Assembly (NCBI GenBank): GCA_017354895.1
Contig: CP071493.1
Location: forward strand, 1,922,001 to 1,986,000
DNA length: 64,000 bases
Source: Podospora comata
Taxonomy: Eukaryota; Ascomycota; Sordariomycetes; Sordariales; Podosporaceae
Reading direction: 5' to 3'
The notes beneath the pieces were generated by a model. The model worked only from the letters and a program-made list of their open reading frames with translations. It made no database searches and had not been told where the DNA came from. The position numbers were made by a program, and so were the translations under genes. Below are positions 11,062-21,600 of this stretch, piece by piece (position 1 is the stretch's first letter; the number at the start of each line of letters is the position of its first letter).

Positions 11062-13692
11062 ATGCGTGAGTGTCTTCCGTGTTCTTAGCTTCTCTTTTTC
11101 TGAATTCTCTGCAAACCATCGTTTTCTTTCTTCTTCCAGTTTACCCTTTTTACCTTTCTGCAGAGTCAGTCGTTGTGTTGTTGACGTAGATGTTCTGCCC
11201 GTTGGGCAATGGGAACGTTGGCTTTATCTTTAACCCCTTCATCCTGATTTCTTTGATTTAGCATTCATTCTTCCCTCTTGTTTGATATTCTTCTCATATC
11301 ATCATCTTTGCATCCCTATCATCAAGAACTAGCTGCTCACTTCGGTGGGCAACAACGCAAAGAAGCCCGTTCTCCGCCGAGGAAATGTTGTGCGAACGTA
11401 ACATGTTCCATTGCAGGATGGCTTGGAACAGTCCCAGTTACAAGCCCGCTCCTTTCCAATCCCCTGGTCACAGTCTTCTGATGAAAACGGTCGGTCCGGA
11501 TCCGTTGCCAAGGCGGAGGGACAACCATCAGTCGGGCCAAGAAGAGTTCGAGGAGCTCTTTCGGCGAATAAACACAGCACAGACACACAAACCACACAAC
11601 CACACACAGATGTTGACAAGATTCTTCCAGATCGCATCCGAACTTGGGCGAGGGCAAAGGCCCATGGCCCTTCTCCCCTTACCGGGACACCCCCGAGGAC
11701 CCATGCTGCCGAAGCTGGGAACGAACGACGAGAAGGACGCCGAGATCGCCCAGCAGAAGACACCTCAAGGAATGCCTTCACAAGCTTCTGGCTAACAATA
11801 CGAGCTATCCTGTTCTCGAGCATCGTCAATGTACTACTCATCTTTGTCCCAGTTGGGTTTGCTGTCCGTATGTCGTCGCTGCCTCTGTTGGTTCCTTCAA
11901 AGTTGGTGATTCTGACAAAGCAATAGGTTTTGCACATTTGCCTGCGGGCGTGGTTTTCGGTGTCAACGCTGTTGCAATTATTCCACTCGCCAGTTTGCTC
12001 AGCCATGCGACGGAGAGTGTAGCCAGCCGAATGGGCGATACCGTGGGGGCTTTGATGAATGTCACCTTTGGCAATGCTGTTGAGCTGATCATCTTCATGT
12101 TCGTATTAGCCGTGTCTCATTTTGTCTTCGTGTGCTAACATCCCCACAGAATTGCCCTCTGCAAGGATCAGATTCGAATCGTTCAAGCGTCGCTTGTGGG
12201 CTCGATATTGGCTAACGTCCTCCTGATCCTCGGCATGTGCTTCCTCCTCGGCGGTCTGCGGTTCCGGGAGCAAATCTACAACTCAACCGTCACGCAAACC
12301 AGTGCCTCGCTCCTGGCCTTGAGTGTGATGAGTCTGCTCATACCGACCGTTTTCCATGCCTCTTTCAGCAAGATTCTCACGGCAGACGACAAGGTCCTCA
12401 AGATCAGCAGGGGCACATCGGTGATCTTGCTGCTTGTTTATCTTCTCTACCTGGTGTTTCAGCTGAAGTCACATTCGTACCTGTACGAGTCGACACCACA
12501 GCATATCATTGAGATGGAGACCAGGCCTGGACCGGCAGCGCACTATTTCCACTCGTCGAGCTCGTTGGATGAAATGGACAGCGACCACAATACTTCGAGC
12601 GACGAAAATAGGGAAGACGAGGGGATCGGGCGTGGAAGACAACTAGAGGCACTTCAACTTCATGGCACGGGATCGGCAGAAGACACCCACCCTGACGCTG
12701 TCACTGACGGGCACGAGTCGGGTCAAGGAGCTCATACCCACTCCCACAAGAAGTCAAAGAAGTCAAAACATCACCACAAGCGACACCATTCCAAAAGACA
12801 TTGTGACTCTGGCGAGCAGACACAGCCATCGGTCCGCCGAGTGGCCTTTGAAGAGGGCCCCTCGCTGGAAGCACAACCTGTCCCAACCTCGCCACGACCT
12901 CTGTCGTTGAGCTTTCGCCAGTTACCTCTCTTCACACCCCGTCAGTCAGGACTGAACATCAACAATCCCTCCAATCTCCCACCTGGTTGCCCACGCCGCG
13001 CCCGTTCGCTCCCTCTGAACTGTGGCCCTCCCACTTCTTCCTCTATATTTGATCCCAGCTTCAGGTTTTCCACTGCCAATGCTGATCCCCAACCGTCAAC
13101 TACCTCTGCCCCTGCGACTTCTCCCGAAGATGGTCGGTCCACCACCACCTCCAAACCTCCAATCTGGCCTCCCATCCTTGTCCTGCTCATTTCAACGGCG
13201 TTGATCTCCCTCCAAGCAGAGTTCATGGTTTCAGCCATCACACCACTTTTGGCATCCGATACGGGCTTGTCAGAGGCGTTTATCGGGCTGATCCTGCTCC
13301 CAATTGTCGGCAACGCAGCAGAGCACTTGACAGCTGTCACAGTCGCTCTCAAGAACAAGATGGATCTTGCTATTGGTGTTGCCGTTGGTTCGTCAATCCA
13401 GATTGCATTGTTTGTCACACCTCTCGTGGTAATACTAGGGTGGGCCATGGGCAAAGATATGAGTCTCTTCTTTACCTTGTTCGAAACGGTGTGCGTGGTT
13501 GTCTCGGCGTTCATTGTCAGCTTCCTCGTGCTGGATGGAAGAAGTAATTATCTCGAGGGAGCTCTCTTGGTTGCGGGCTATGTCATGATTGCGGTAGCGG
13601 CGTTTTTCTATCCGGATGTTGCTGCGGCGAATTTGCTGGGGGGTGGGCAGGATGAATTGTTGAATGGGGGGCCGGTGACTGGGACTGGTTGA
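11062..13692 (+). CDS. Vacuolar Ca2+/H+ antiporter (CAX family)
   Basis: Moves Ca2+ into the vacuole in exchange for protons. The main exons are about 11418-11867, 11927-12098 and 12150-13692, joined in phase. The two cation-exchanger repeats are visible. The first holds the GNAVELI motif ([11 protein letters not shown]), followed by [26 protein letters not shown]. The second holds GNAAEH ([13 protein letters not shown]) followed by [12 protein letters not shown]. Between them lies a roughly 260-residue hydrophilic loop with an acidic Ser-rich part and a His/Lys-rich part (about 12736-12815). The N-terminal 110 residues are hydrophilic, and no ATG lies in frame before an in-frame stop at 11399, so a short first exon is needed. 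ATGC followed by gtgagt at 11062 is the best candidate. The exact join (near 11417 or 11441) is unsettled, so the start is the weak point. The core is certain. Confidence 0.85.
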
Positions 13693-14014
13693 TACCTAGG
13701 GCAAAACTGGAGCAGGGACGGTGTCGAGCGGAGACGGCGGTGGGCGTCGAGTAGGAACAGTCATACGGGAAGGAGCGGTGTCAGGGTTGGTGTTTTACTA
13801 TTTGCATTGAAGGCGTTTCTTGACAGCCAAGGTCAGGAGTTTGGAGGTTATTGCATTCTTTTCTTTTTGTGTTTCCTGGCCGTCTAGCATGTAAGGAATA
13901 GAAGAGGTACCGATCATTCACTTTCTCCAACCATTCTTGTCGTCATGATTTTCGTTTTGGGTATCATCATTCGTCGTAACATCATCTCGTCGTCTCTTCC
14001 ATTGTTTTCCCAGC
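13693..14014. other. Convergent 3' flanks
   Basis: 322 bases between the stops of the plus-strand exchanger and the minus-strand CYSTM gene. It presumably holds both polyadenylation regions. Nothing else was seen. Confidence 0.5.
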
Positions 14015-14382
14015 TCAGTCATACTCCCGAATCGGACAGCAAGTCTCATTCAAGCAATCACAGCACACCCAGCAGCAACAACAACTAGCACAAAACCACG
14101 CCCAGCAACCAATCGGCTCTGGCTGTCTCCGCCTCCGCTTCTCGTGCACAACAACCACTCTTGTCGGAGAGGGCGACAGCGACCGCTCTGGTCCTTCAAC
14201 GTCAATGACGTGCGCGGTTCTGCTTGTTCGGGTGGTGGACTGGTAGTACGCTCTTGGAGGGGGCCTTGTGCTGGTTGGTTGGTAATCATCAGCTTTGCCG
14301 AAGAGAATGTCAGCAGAGAGGAAGAAGAAGATGCGTACTATTGCGGACGTGGCTCTGTTTCGTAGTAGTATCCGCCGCCCAT
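14015..14382 (-). CDS. CYSTM-type cysteine-rich small membrane protein
   Basis: A 99-residue protein of the cysteine-rich transmembrane module (CYSTM) type, a tail-anchored eukaryotic family tied to stress tolerance. Exon 1 (14382-14339) encodes MGGGYYYETEPRPQ. A 68-base intron (gtacgc ... ccaaccag) joins it in phase to exon 2 (14270-14015). The middle is Pro/Tyr/Ser/Arg-rich and hydrophilic. The C-terminus is the diagnostic part: GCWAWFCASCCCCWVCCDCLNETCC, followed by a short acidic tail. The bulky hydrophobic and Cys pattern should anchor the protein in a membrane with the N-terminus cytosolic. An unspliced reading would give a longer frame starting upstream, but that lacks the Tyr-rich N-terminus usual for the family. 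No function beyond the family is claimed. Confidence 0.75.
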
Positions 14383-15684
14383 TCTGTCCAATTCCTTGGT
14401 TCAATTGCTCCCGGTTCGAGGCCGTTTTGAAGGCCGTTTGGCGATAAGAACACTCAATTGATCGCCCTTGACTGACTGCTTGGTATCCTGACAGGGAACA
14501 CGAAAAAGGTGGGGTGGGGTTGTTGGTCGATTGTGTCAGTTCCAAAGACCGCACTCTTGACCTTGTTACCGAAGGGGGGAAGTGAATAATTGATCGGGGG
14601 AAAAACGAGATCCTTTCTAACACGAAGACCCGTGGTCAGGACGACGGACGGGCTGGCCGTGGGGTTTTATAAACTTGTTTCGATCGAGACAAGGAAGACC
14701 GGAGAGAGAGGGGACGACACCATGGCTAAGGCTGACGGGCAAGACGCTGGCTTGCGGCGTGGGAGCGTGTTCTTTTTTGGTATACATACATACAAATGGG
14801 TAAAGCGGGAAGGAATTTGCGGCGCAGCAACACCAGGGAGGGGAACTGATTGGCGTGGTGGAAAGTGGGGGAGGATGCTGGCCAACTGAATTGAGGCCTG
14901 CTTGGTCGAGGCCAGCAAAGCCAGTAGCTTTTGACTGTCAGCGCCGGCTGCTTGGTGATGGGGAGAGGAATGCTCTGGAGGGGCGCAGGGGAAGATGGAG
15001 CGAGTAGAAGGACGGGAGTCATTGTCTTTGCATGATAGTGTATGTCATAGTGTATGCGGGCGAGCAGATAACAACAATGGGCTGAGTTCCAAAAGGGGAG
15101 ATATTTCTCGTGTTTCTCAGAGTCGCAACAGCTCTGGATCACTTGGTACTCGATCTCGTCCCACACGAGATGGGGGCCCGTTGTGTGCTGCCTTATAGAA
15201 GGCAAACAACCAGCAGTGGTAGGGGAACCATGGGCAGATCGAGTTGATCTCTGGCCTGGTCATGGAAGAGCAACAGCTTTGCACGGCCAGCAGATTGAAA
15301 ATCCATCACTCGGGAGAGCAATGTGCCAAGCCCGGTCCGAACAGGGCGAGACGGGGCCGGACCCGGGCCTGTGAAGCTCACCCGAAACAAGAGAGCGATC
15401 AACAGACCTGACCAGGTCAAGCACCATGGGAAAATCGTCTCAAGTATTCGCAACATGTTTTTCCAGGTCGCCAGTGTCGCCCTCGCACTCGACGGCTCCC
15501 GTTCCTTTTCTACCAGCTCTCCCAGAGCCCCAAGGAATCGAAACCCTTTCCTCCGACATCATCAAACAGTTCATGCCAGCAGACAACGCACCTGACTCTC
15601 CTCAACTTCCTCCTTAGTCTCCCTCCGCCGTCTTCCAGCTGGAAGAAAACCAGAGATCAATCATCACCTAACCATCTCGCGACA
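14383..15684. other. Divergent intergenic region, 1.3 kb
   Basis: Separates the minus-strand CYSTM gene from the plus-strand basic protein. It holds a TATA element for the former at 14665. No gene was supported; long frames here are low in coding character. Confidence 0.45.
14665..14671 (-). promoter_or_regulatory. TATA-like box for the CYSTM gene
   Basis: TATAAAA on the minus strand, about 283 bases upstream of the ATG at 14382. This is an acceptable distance if the leader is long. It is inference from the motif alone. Confidence 0.35.
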
Positions 15685-16402
15685 ATGGGTGTCCCCGTCG
15701 TTTTGGCAACGGTTGCTGCGTGCGGTAGTATCGTGACGTCGATCAAGTCGAGCTGGGAGCTCCGGCGCATGGTCAAGAGAAAGAAGGAGCAGCATGAAGC
15801 TGATGATGAGGCGCCCTATGTCTTTCGCAAGTTGCGCCAGGCGTACTATGATGGGCTTATGACGGTGCCCGAGTACGAGCAATGGTACGAGAAGTTCCTC
15901 GTGGCCAAGGTCGAAAAGGACTGTAAGTTTGTGCTCCATTCAAGTCTTCACTGAGAGCAAAAGGTATTAACCATTCGCAGTGGCCGGCCTTCGCCGTATC
16001 CGCGCGCATCTCCGCATCATTGAGAACGGAGCGCCCATCACAGGCAATCGTCGATCGCGGTCGGTCGAACCAAGCAGGCGTCGGCAGTCTGTGACATTTG
16101 CGCCGACTCCCCAGCATCCAGCCTATGTCGACTATCGACAGCCCAACCGTGGAAACATTGAGTACTATGCGGACCCACGCGCCAGGGTTGGTGCGCACCC
16201 TGATGAGTTTGTTCGACTGGAGCGGCAGTCGACGTACAGTCGTGCTTCGTCGTCGGACGCGCAGTCGCGTGTCAGTCGGAGCTCATCGGCGCGGCATGAG
16301 TCTAGGGGTCGCTCGAGGAGGAGGTATGATAGCAGTGATTCGGATAGTGACGACTACTACTATGAGAAGAAGAACTATCGCGGTAGGAGCTCAAATCGGT
16401 AG
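15685..16402 (+). CDS. Conserved-looking basic protein, unknown function, 219 aa
   Basis: Two exons, 15685-15922 and 15981-16402. The intron (gtaagt ... ttcgcag) splits a Leu codon and keeps frame. The N-terminus (MGVPVVLATVAACGSIVTSI) is a hydrophobic segment that could be a signal anchor. It is followed by a strongly basic and acidic helical region (residues about 25-80, with YVFRKLRQAYYDGLMTVPEYEQWYEKF). The second half is disordered-looking: Arg/Ser clusters, SRSSSARHESRGRSRRRYD, then an acidic SDSDSDDYYY block. I know no function. The Ser/Arg and Ser/Asp runs are likely kinase targets. The start ATG follows CGACA and is the first in the frame. Confidence 0.75.
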
Positions 16403-16896
16403 TCGCGCATTTTGTCTTTTGCGACTGATGTCGAGAGGGGCGGTTCTTTTCAGGCGTTTGCGAGTAGTGGCAGGACTGGGTTGGACTTATGATGAATTTT
16501 CCTTTGTACTAGCATAGCGTAATGAACAAGAGTAGTGCATTTCCATTTGTCGCGTTACTCCTTGGTTGTGAGGAAGGAGCGAACTGTATGGACGCAGAGT
16601 TGTAGTTGGAATCGTCGAGGGCAAGCAGCCAGTGGAGAGCTGGAGCAATTGGATTTCTAGCTGTAAGGCTGGAGCTCGAAGCTCCAGCCTTTGGGCAGGG
16701 GTCATCCGCGTCAGCCCCACATGGCGCATCCTTATGAAGGTGGGGCATTGAATTCTGCATGTTCTGACCGCCAAAATTTTGAATTTGTCCCCACCAGAGA
16801 GTGTGCTGACCCTTGCGCGCGCTGTCCTAGAATGCGCCCGCAGTTGTTTTCAACATAGGCATAAACAGCACCACAGACTGCCCGCTATCTACAACC
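16403..16896. other. Intergenic, contains a strong hairpin
   Basis: About 490 bases between the basic protein and the Notchless gene. The notable content is a 12-bp-arm inverted repeat at 16665-16691. No gene was supported. Confidence 0.5.
16665..16691. repeat. Inverted repeat: 12-bp arms, 3-base loop
   Basis: Arms AAGGCTGGAGCT (16665-16676) and AGCTCCAGCCTT (16680-16691) are exact reverse complements around CGA. The hairpin would be GC-rich and stable. A related word, gagctggagc, lies about 30 bases upstream. It may act at the 3' end of the upstream transcript or be chance. Confidence 0.7.
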
Positions 16897-18696
16897 ATGG
16901 CCACTGTAGCCCCCCCTCCCTCGAAGAGGCAAAAGAGAGAAGAGATTGAGCGCACCACAGTCCAGCAAGATGTTTCCCCTCTGCTTGCGACGGATCTCGG
17001 GTCCTTCAAGGCCAATTTTGTTGATGGTGATGGGAACCAAATGGCCGATGTGATTGAGATCAACTTTGCCGATGCCTCCGAGAAGAATGTGTCTGCCTTG
17101 TTGAACACTATGATGGGGAGGGTACGATCATACCGGAGTCCCCTAGACTCAACCTACCTCTTGAACTCATGCGCTGACACTTTTAACCCCAATTCAGGAT
17201 CGTGAAGAATTCACCCCCTACCGCTTTCGCATCCACATCCCCGGAAGGGACGTCATTGTAGACCAATATCCCACAGATCTACTTGGACTCCTTAAAAAGC
17301 ATGGCGTGAACAACCCCTTCGAAACGACCATCACCCTCTCCGCCGAGCCCCAGGCTGTTTTCAGGGTCCAGGCTGTCTCCCGTATGGCCCACAAGATCTC
17401 CGGCCACGGTCAACCTATCCTCTGCTGCCAGTTCTCTCCTCTTTCCTCCAGCCGTCTCGCCACAGGCAGCGGCGACAACACTGCGCGCATCTGGAATGTC
17501 GATACCGGTACACCCGAGAAGACGCTATCTGGGCATACAGGCTGGGTGATGAGTGTAAACTGGAGGCCAGATGGACAACAGCTGGCTACCTGCTCTATGG
17601 ACAAGACTGTGCGGGTATGGGACCCGGCGACTGGAAAGTCGACAGCCGAGCTCAAAGGGCATGCGAAGTGGGTTTTGGGATTGGCGTGGGAACCTTACCA
17701 CTGTAAGTGTGGTTCTTGATTCTCGGGAAAACAACTTGTCATATTAACCGCAAGCAGTGTGGCGTGATGGCACGCCTAGACTTGTCTCTTGCTCCAAAGA
17801 CGGCACTGCCAGGATATGGGTCGTCAACACTGGCCGTACTGAGCATGTGCTGAGCGGTCACAAGAGCTCAATTACCTGCGTGAGATGGGGCGGGACAGGC
17901 CAGGTATGGATTAACCTCAACATATCCACAAGATGACCTCCCATACTGACGAGTCCCGACAGATTTACACCGGCTCTCAAGACAGAACTGTTCGCATCTG
18001 GGATAGCGTAAAGGGCACCCTCGTCCAAAGTCTAACCGCCCACGGCCACTGGATCAACAACATTGCTCTCTCTAGCGACTTTGTCCTGAGAACAGGCTAC
18101 CTAGACCACAGCAAGGAGGTCCCAGAGACAGAAGAAGCCAAGAGGGCCAAGGCCAAGGAAAGATTCGAAAAGGCCGTCAAGATCAACGGCAAGGTTGCCG
18201 AGAGGTTTGTCTCAGCAAGCGACGATTTCACAATGTACCTCTGGGATCCAACCAACAACGGGAACAAACCGGTGGCCAGACTGTTAGGTCACCAAAACAA
18301 GGTCAATCAGTGTGCCTTCTCGCCAGATGGCACCATGATTGCCAGCGCTGGTTGGGACAACCATACTGTAAGTTTTATTACATAACTTTTGTTCCTTTCC
18401 AGTCCAAGGCTCACATGAAACAGAAACTATGGAACGCCAGAGACGGCAAGTTTTTGACCACTCTCAGAGGCCACGTCGGTCCGGTGTTCCAATGCGCCTG
18501 GTCAGCCGACAGCCGCTTGCTTGTTACTGGTAGCAGAGACTGCACCCTCAAGGTGTGGAACGTTTTGAAGGGCGCGTTGGCGAGGGATCTGCCGGGCCAC
18601 GAGGACGAGGTGTATGCTGTGGACTGGGCGCCGAGGGACGGAGCCAAGGTGGCGTCTGGTGGGAAAGATAAGGCTGTCAGGACATGGATGAACTAG
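16897..18696 (+). CDS. RSA4: Ribosome assembly protein Notchless (Rsa4/Nle1)
   Basis: WD-repeat factor of the pre-60S ribosome. Its N-terminal NLE domain binds the MIDAS domain of the AAA+ ATPase Rea1/Midasin, which strips it off late in nuclear maturation. Five exons (16897-17121, 17198-17702, 17758-17903, 17963-18367, 18424-18696) give 517 residues, close to the family norm. The NLE domain spans about residues 30-140. WD blades follow, ending in motifs such as ARIWNVDTG, VRVWDPATG, ARIWVVNTG, VRIWDS, MYLWDPT, KLWNARDG, LKVWNVLKG and VRTWMN. A charged insertion (VPETEEAKRAKAKERFEKA) sits between two blades, as in other Notchless proteins. The last intron has two acceptors: the one ending at 18423 restores the conserved DNHTKLWNARDG, while the one ending at 18402 would add seven residues. 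Confidence 0.96.
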
Positions 18697-21600
18697 AAAG
18701 GAGGGGATGGTTGGTAAGAGTAAAGGAGAGGGGGGCGAGGAGTGATGATACCCTGATGGTAGAGGAATACAAAAAAAAGATGATCGTTTATGTTGCTATT
18801 CGGAGGCAAAAGGTTGCATGTGACTAAAACACTGGAAATGAACAAACCTATCGCGAATAGGTCTTACTTAACGGATAGAGGAGTACAGCATCCGGGAGGG
18901 AAAATCCGCCCTGTCACGACAGGTTGATGAGAACTTGACCGCCGAAGAACGGGCAATAGGGGCGGGGGTCATGTTCCGTGATATCCTGTCCTGCCAGAAG
19001 GCTGCCCATCAAAACTGATGATCACGAAGTTTTACCCATACCTACTACCTACCTTGCCTTACGTACCAACGTACCCACGTACCCACGTACCCACGTACCC
19101 ACGTACCCAATGCTGGAACGAGGCGCACACACACACACCCATCTAGCTAGACGAAGACGAGCCATGAGGTGATCCTTCATTCGGCCGGGCCGTCTTCAGC
19201 TACTAGAATTTGGAGGTGTCCTCGGCATTTGTGGTACTGGGCGAGCCTTGGCTCATGTGCCGTCCCCGAACAGGTAGTTGTGAGATGTTGATCGGAGGAT
19301 TTTGCTGAGTTTGGATCGCCATCACAGAGAGTATGTATGAGAGAGTTTCTATCATTGCCGAGCTTTCACCGCTACTGTCTCATTGGGGGACGGGAGTTTG
19401 CTCCAACACTCTCAGATGAGAGAGATAAAGAGTGGTAAAATGCCGCCAACCGAGATGGGAAATCAGGGTTGAGAATAAGGCCGGTTAGGGAAGGACGGGA
19501 ATAGCAACTCCTATCTGCAGAAGAGGAGAGCCATGGTTTGGCTTGTGATTGTTACTGGATACTATGTGTGAACTGGGCGGGATTTTCACCATGGCATGAA
19601 ATGAGACGGTGACATCCTTCCCCTGGGATGCTTGGGACACTTCTTTTTTTCCTGCAATGGGCCATCCCCGGCAGATCGTGGTGTCTAGACTACTGCGTAA
19701 ACATGTGTGTGAGCAGACGCCGTGCATTAGTAGGTTGTTGCTGGCTTTGCTGCAGCTGTCTCCGATAGGTCCCGTGGAATCGGGGTTCGTGGATGTCGTG
19801 CCTGTGGAGTGTTGATTCTCGGGGATAGCCCACAGGATGATGGTGCGGAGTGCATTGGAGAATGAGAGGATTGAGGGGACACACGTGGTTATGGTGTCCT
19901 GACTATTAGGTGGTGGTTTGGCGAGAGAACATCCGTAGCAATTGTCCCTATTGTCAGTCTGATGATAGGCATGGGTACCCATAATGTCGAGCTCACCATC
20001 AGATACCGGTAGTGAAGATACACAGAGCAATCTTGTGAAGAAATCACCTTGACAGAAGATGCCACAAATGACGGCACACATGTAGCCATCACGGAGATAT
20101 ACTCGGCCATTCGTCTCAGTCTAAAAGTAGGATCACGGCTACTTGGTGGCATCATAGCGTTCGTTCAAACAGCGCCGTCAGAAGCAAGTCTCCTTTTTCC
20201 AAGCATGTCAGAAATTCACTATGAGCTATTTTCTTCCCTGGGTGTCACATAACAGTGCGGCCAATGGAGAGATTGAAGCATCAAAATACCATGGTACTTG
20301 ACGGCCCTCCGATGTATGAGATGTCGTCGGCGGATGGCGTCTGATTTTAGCCTATCAAGGCCCTGTGTGGGCTCGGGAGATCTCGGGACTCCACGGTCAA
20401 TGGTTCCATGGCGCACATCAAACGGCCGTCCATGTGGCTGGGACAGGCTCATCGCTTCGCTTATACTTCGATCGGCCCGTGAAGCATGAAAATTTTTCCA
20501 TTCTACCTCTTCACGATGGACTGTCACCAAGCCGGTGATGGTCGGGTATGTGATTATGTTGAGAACAATAAGCGCGCCCAGCTTACCATCATTCGGCCAG
20601 GAAGGGTTTCCGTCTGTGCCTCATGACGGCACTTGCTGCCGAGTATTCCATTTCTGCGTGCTTTACAGACCTGATAAGAGGTCGACACGTTTCCCATGCT
20701 GTGCCTCTGACTGGACCGACAACGCTCCATGGGACGGCAGAGGAGACTGGGACCTTTTTTTCTCCGTTGAGGAGTTGCTCAATTAAGGTTGCTCTTAGTG
20801 GAATCTGACGTGTTTCGGTGGCTCATCTGTCTGGAAACGCTTCAAACAACGCCGCCAGTGCCCAGCCTTCTGGCCCCCCCCCCCGCTCACCACAGCCCTG
20901 CGCTGTGACCAACCACCAGCGTCATCTTCCCTCTTCTGAACTTCTTCCCTCGGCCGGAGTAACGGACTCGAAGCCGATAATGGCTCTTGTCTATTTCCTG
21001 CGTTTGAGAACCATTGCTTGCTTGAAATCAAGATATCACAGTCATGGATCTGATACAATATGTAGACCAAAGTCAATGACAAGCACAAGAGCTGTTATCG
21101 GCAGACCAGGCTACTGATCGGCACCAACTATCTCCACTGTTCCCGGCCCGGACCTTCCATGCCTCTGGAATCCATCCGCTGATCTGCTTTTCAAGACCGG
21201 CAACGGTCCCAAGAGCCTGTGTCACGGAATTCGAGTGAGAGTCTTGGACCGGGTAATGGATGTCTCGATTGATATCTTGGTGCAGAACTTTCTTGTAAGA
21301 GGTCCTTGGCAAAGCATCCATTATCCAGGCAGCCAAGCCCGGCTGTTCAGGGTGTGGTTGCAGAACTGCATGTGGTTGACAGCGCTGTGATATCCAAGTC
21401 AAGCAGGAGGTACATAGTGGACACGGCCCATACACATTGGAGGCCGCCGCTCAGGTGGGAGAAAGGATGGCGACCGCGAGCTTACTGGCCTCTGGAGCAG
21501 CTGCTTGTAAAGGAGGTGCTATCGAGGAGCTGAACTCCGCCAGGCTGAGCCAGACGTCAGAGTGATAGATCAAGTTTTTCTGTTGTCAGACATCTCCTTC

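Noticed and set aside
19485-20155. Minus-strand 198-codon frame in the 4.6 kb gap
   Set aside because: No domain, no signal peptide, mixed codon pattern, and the frame start is a non-ATG codon or an ATG without context. Reads as chance.
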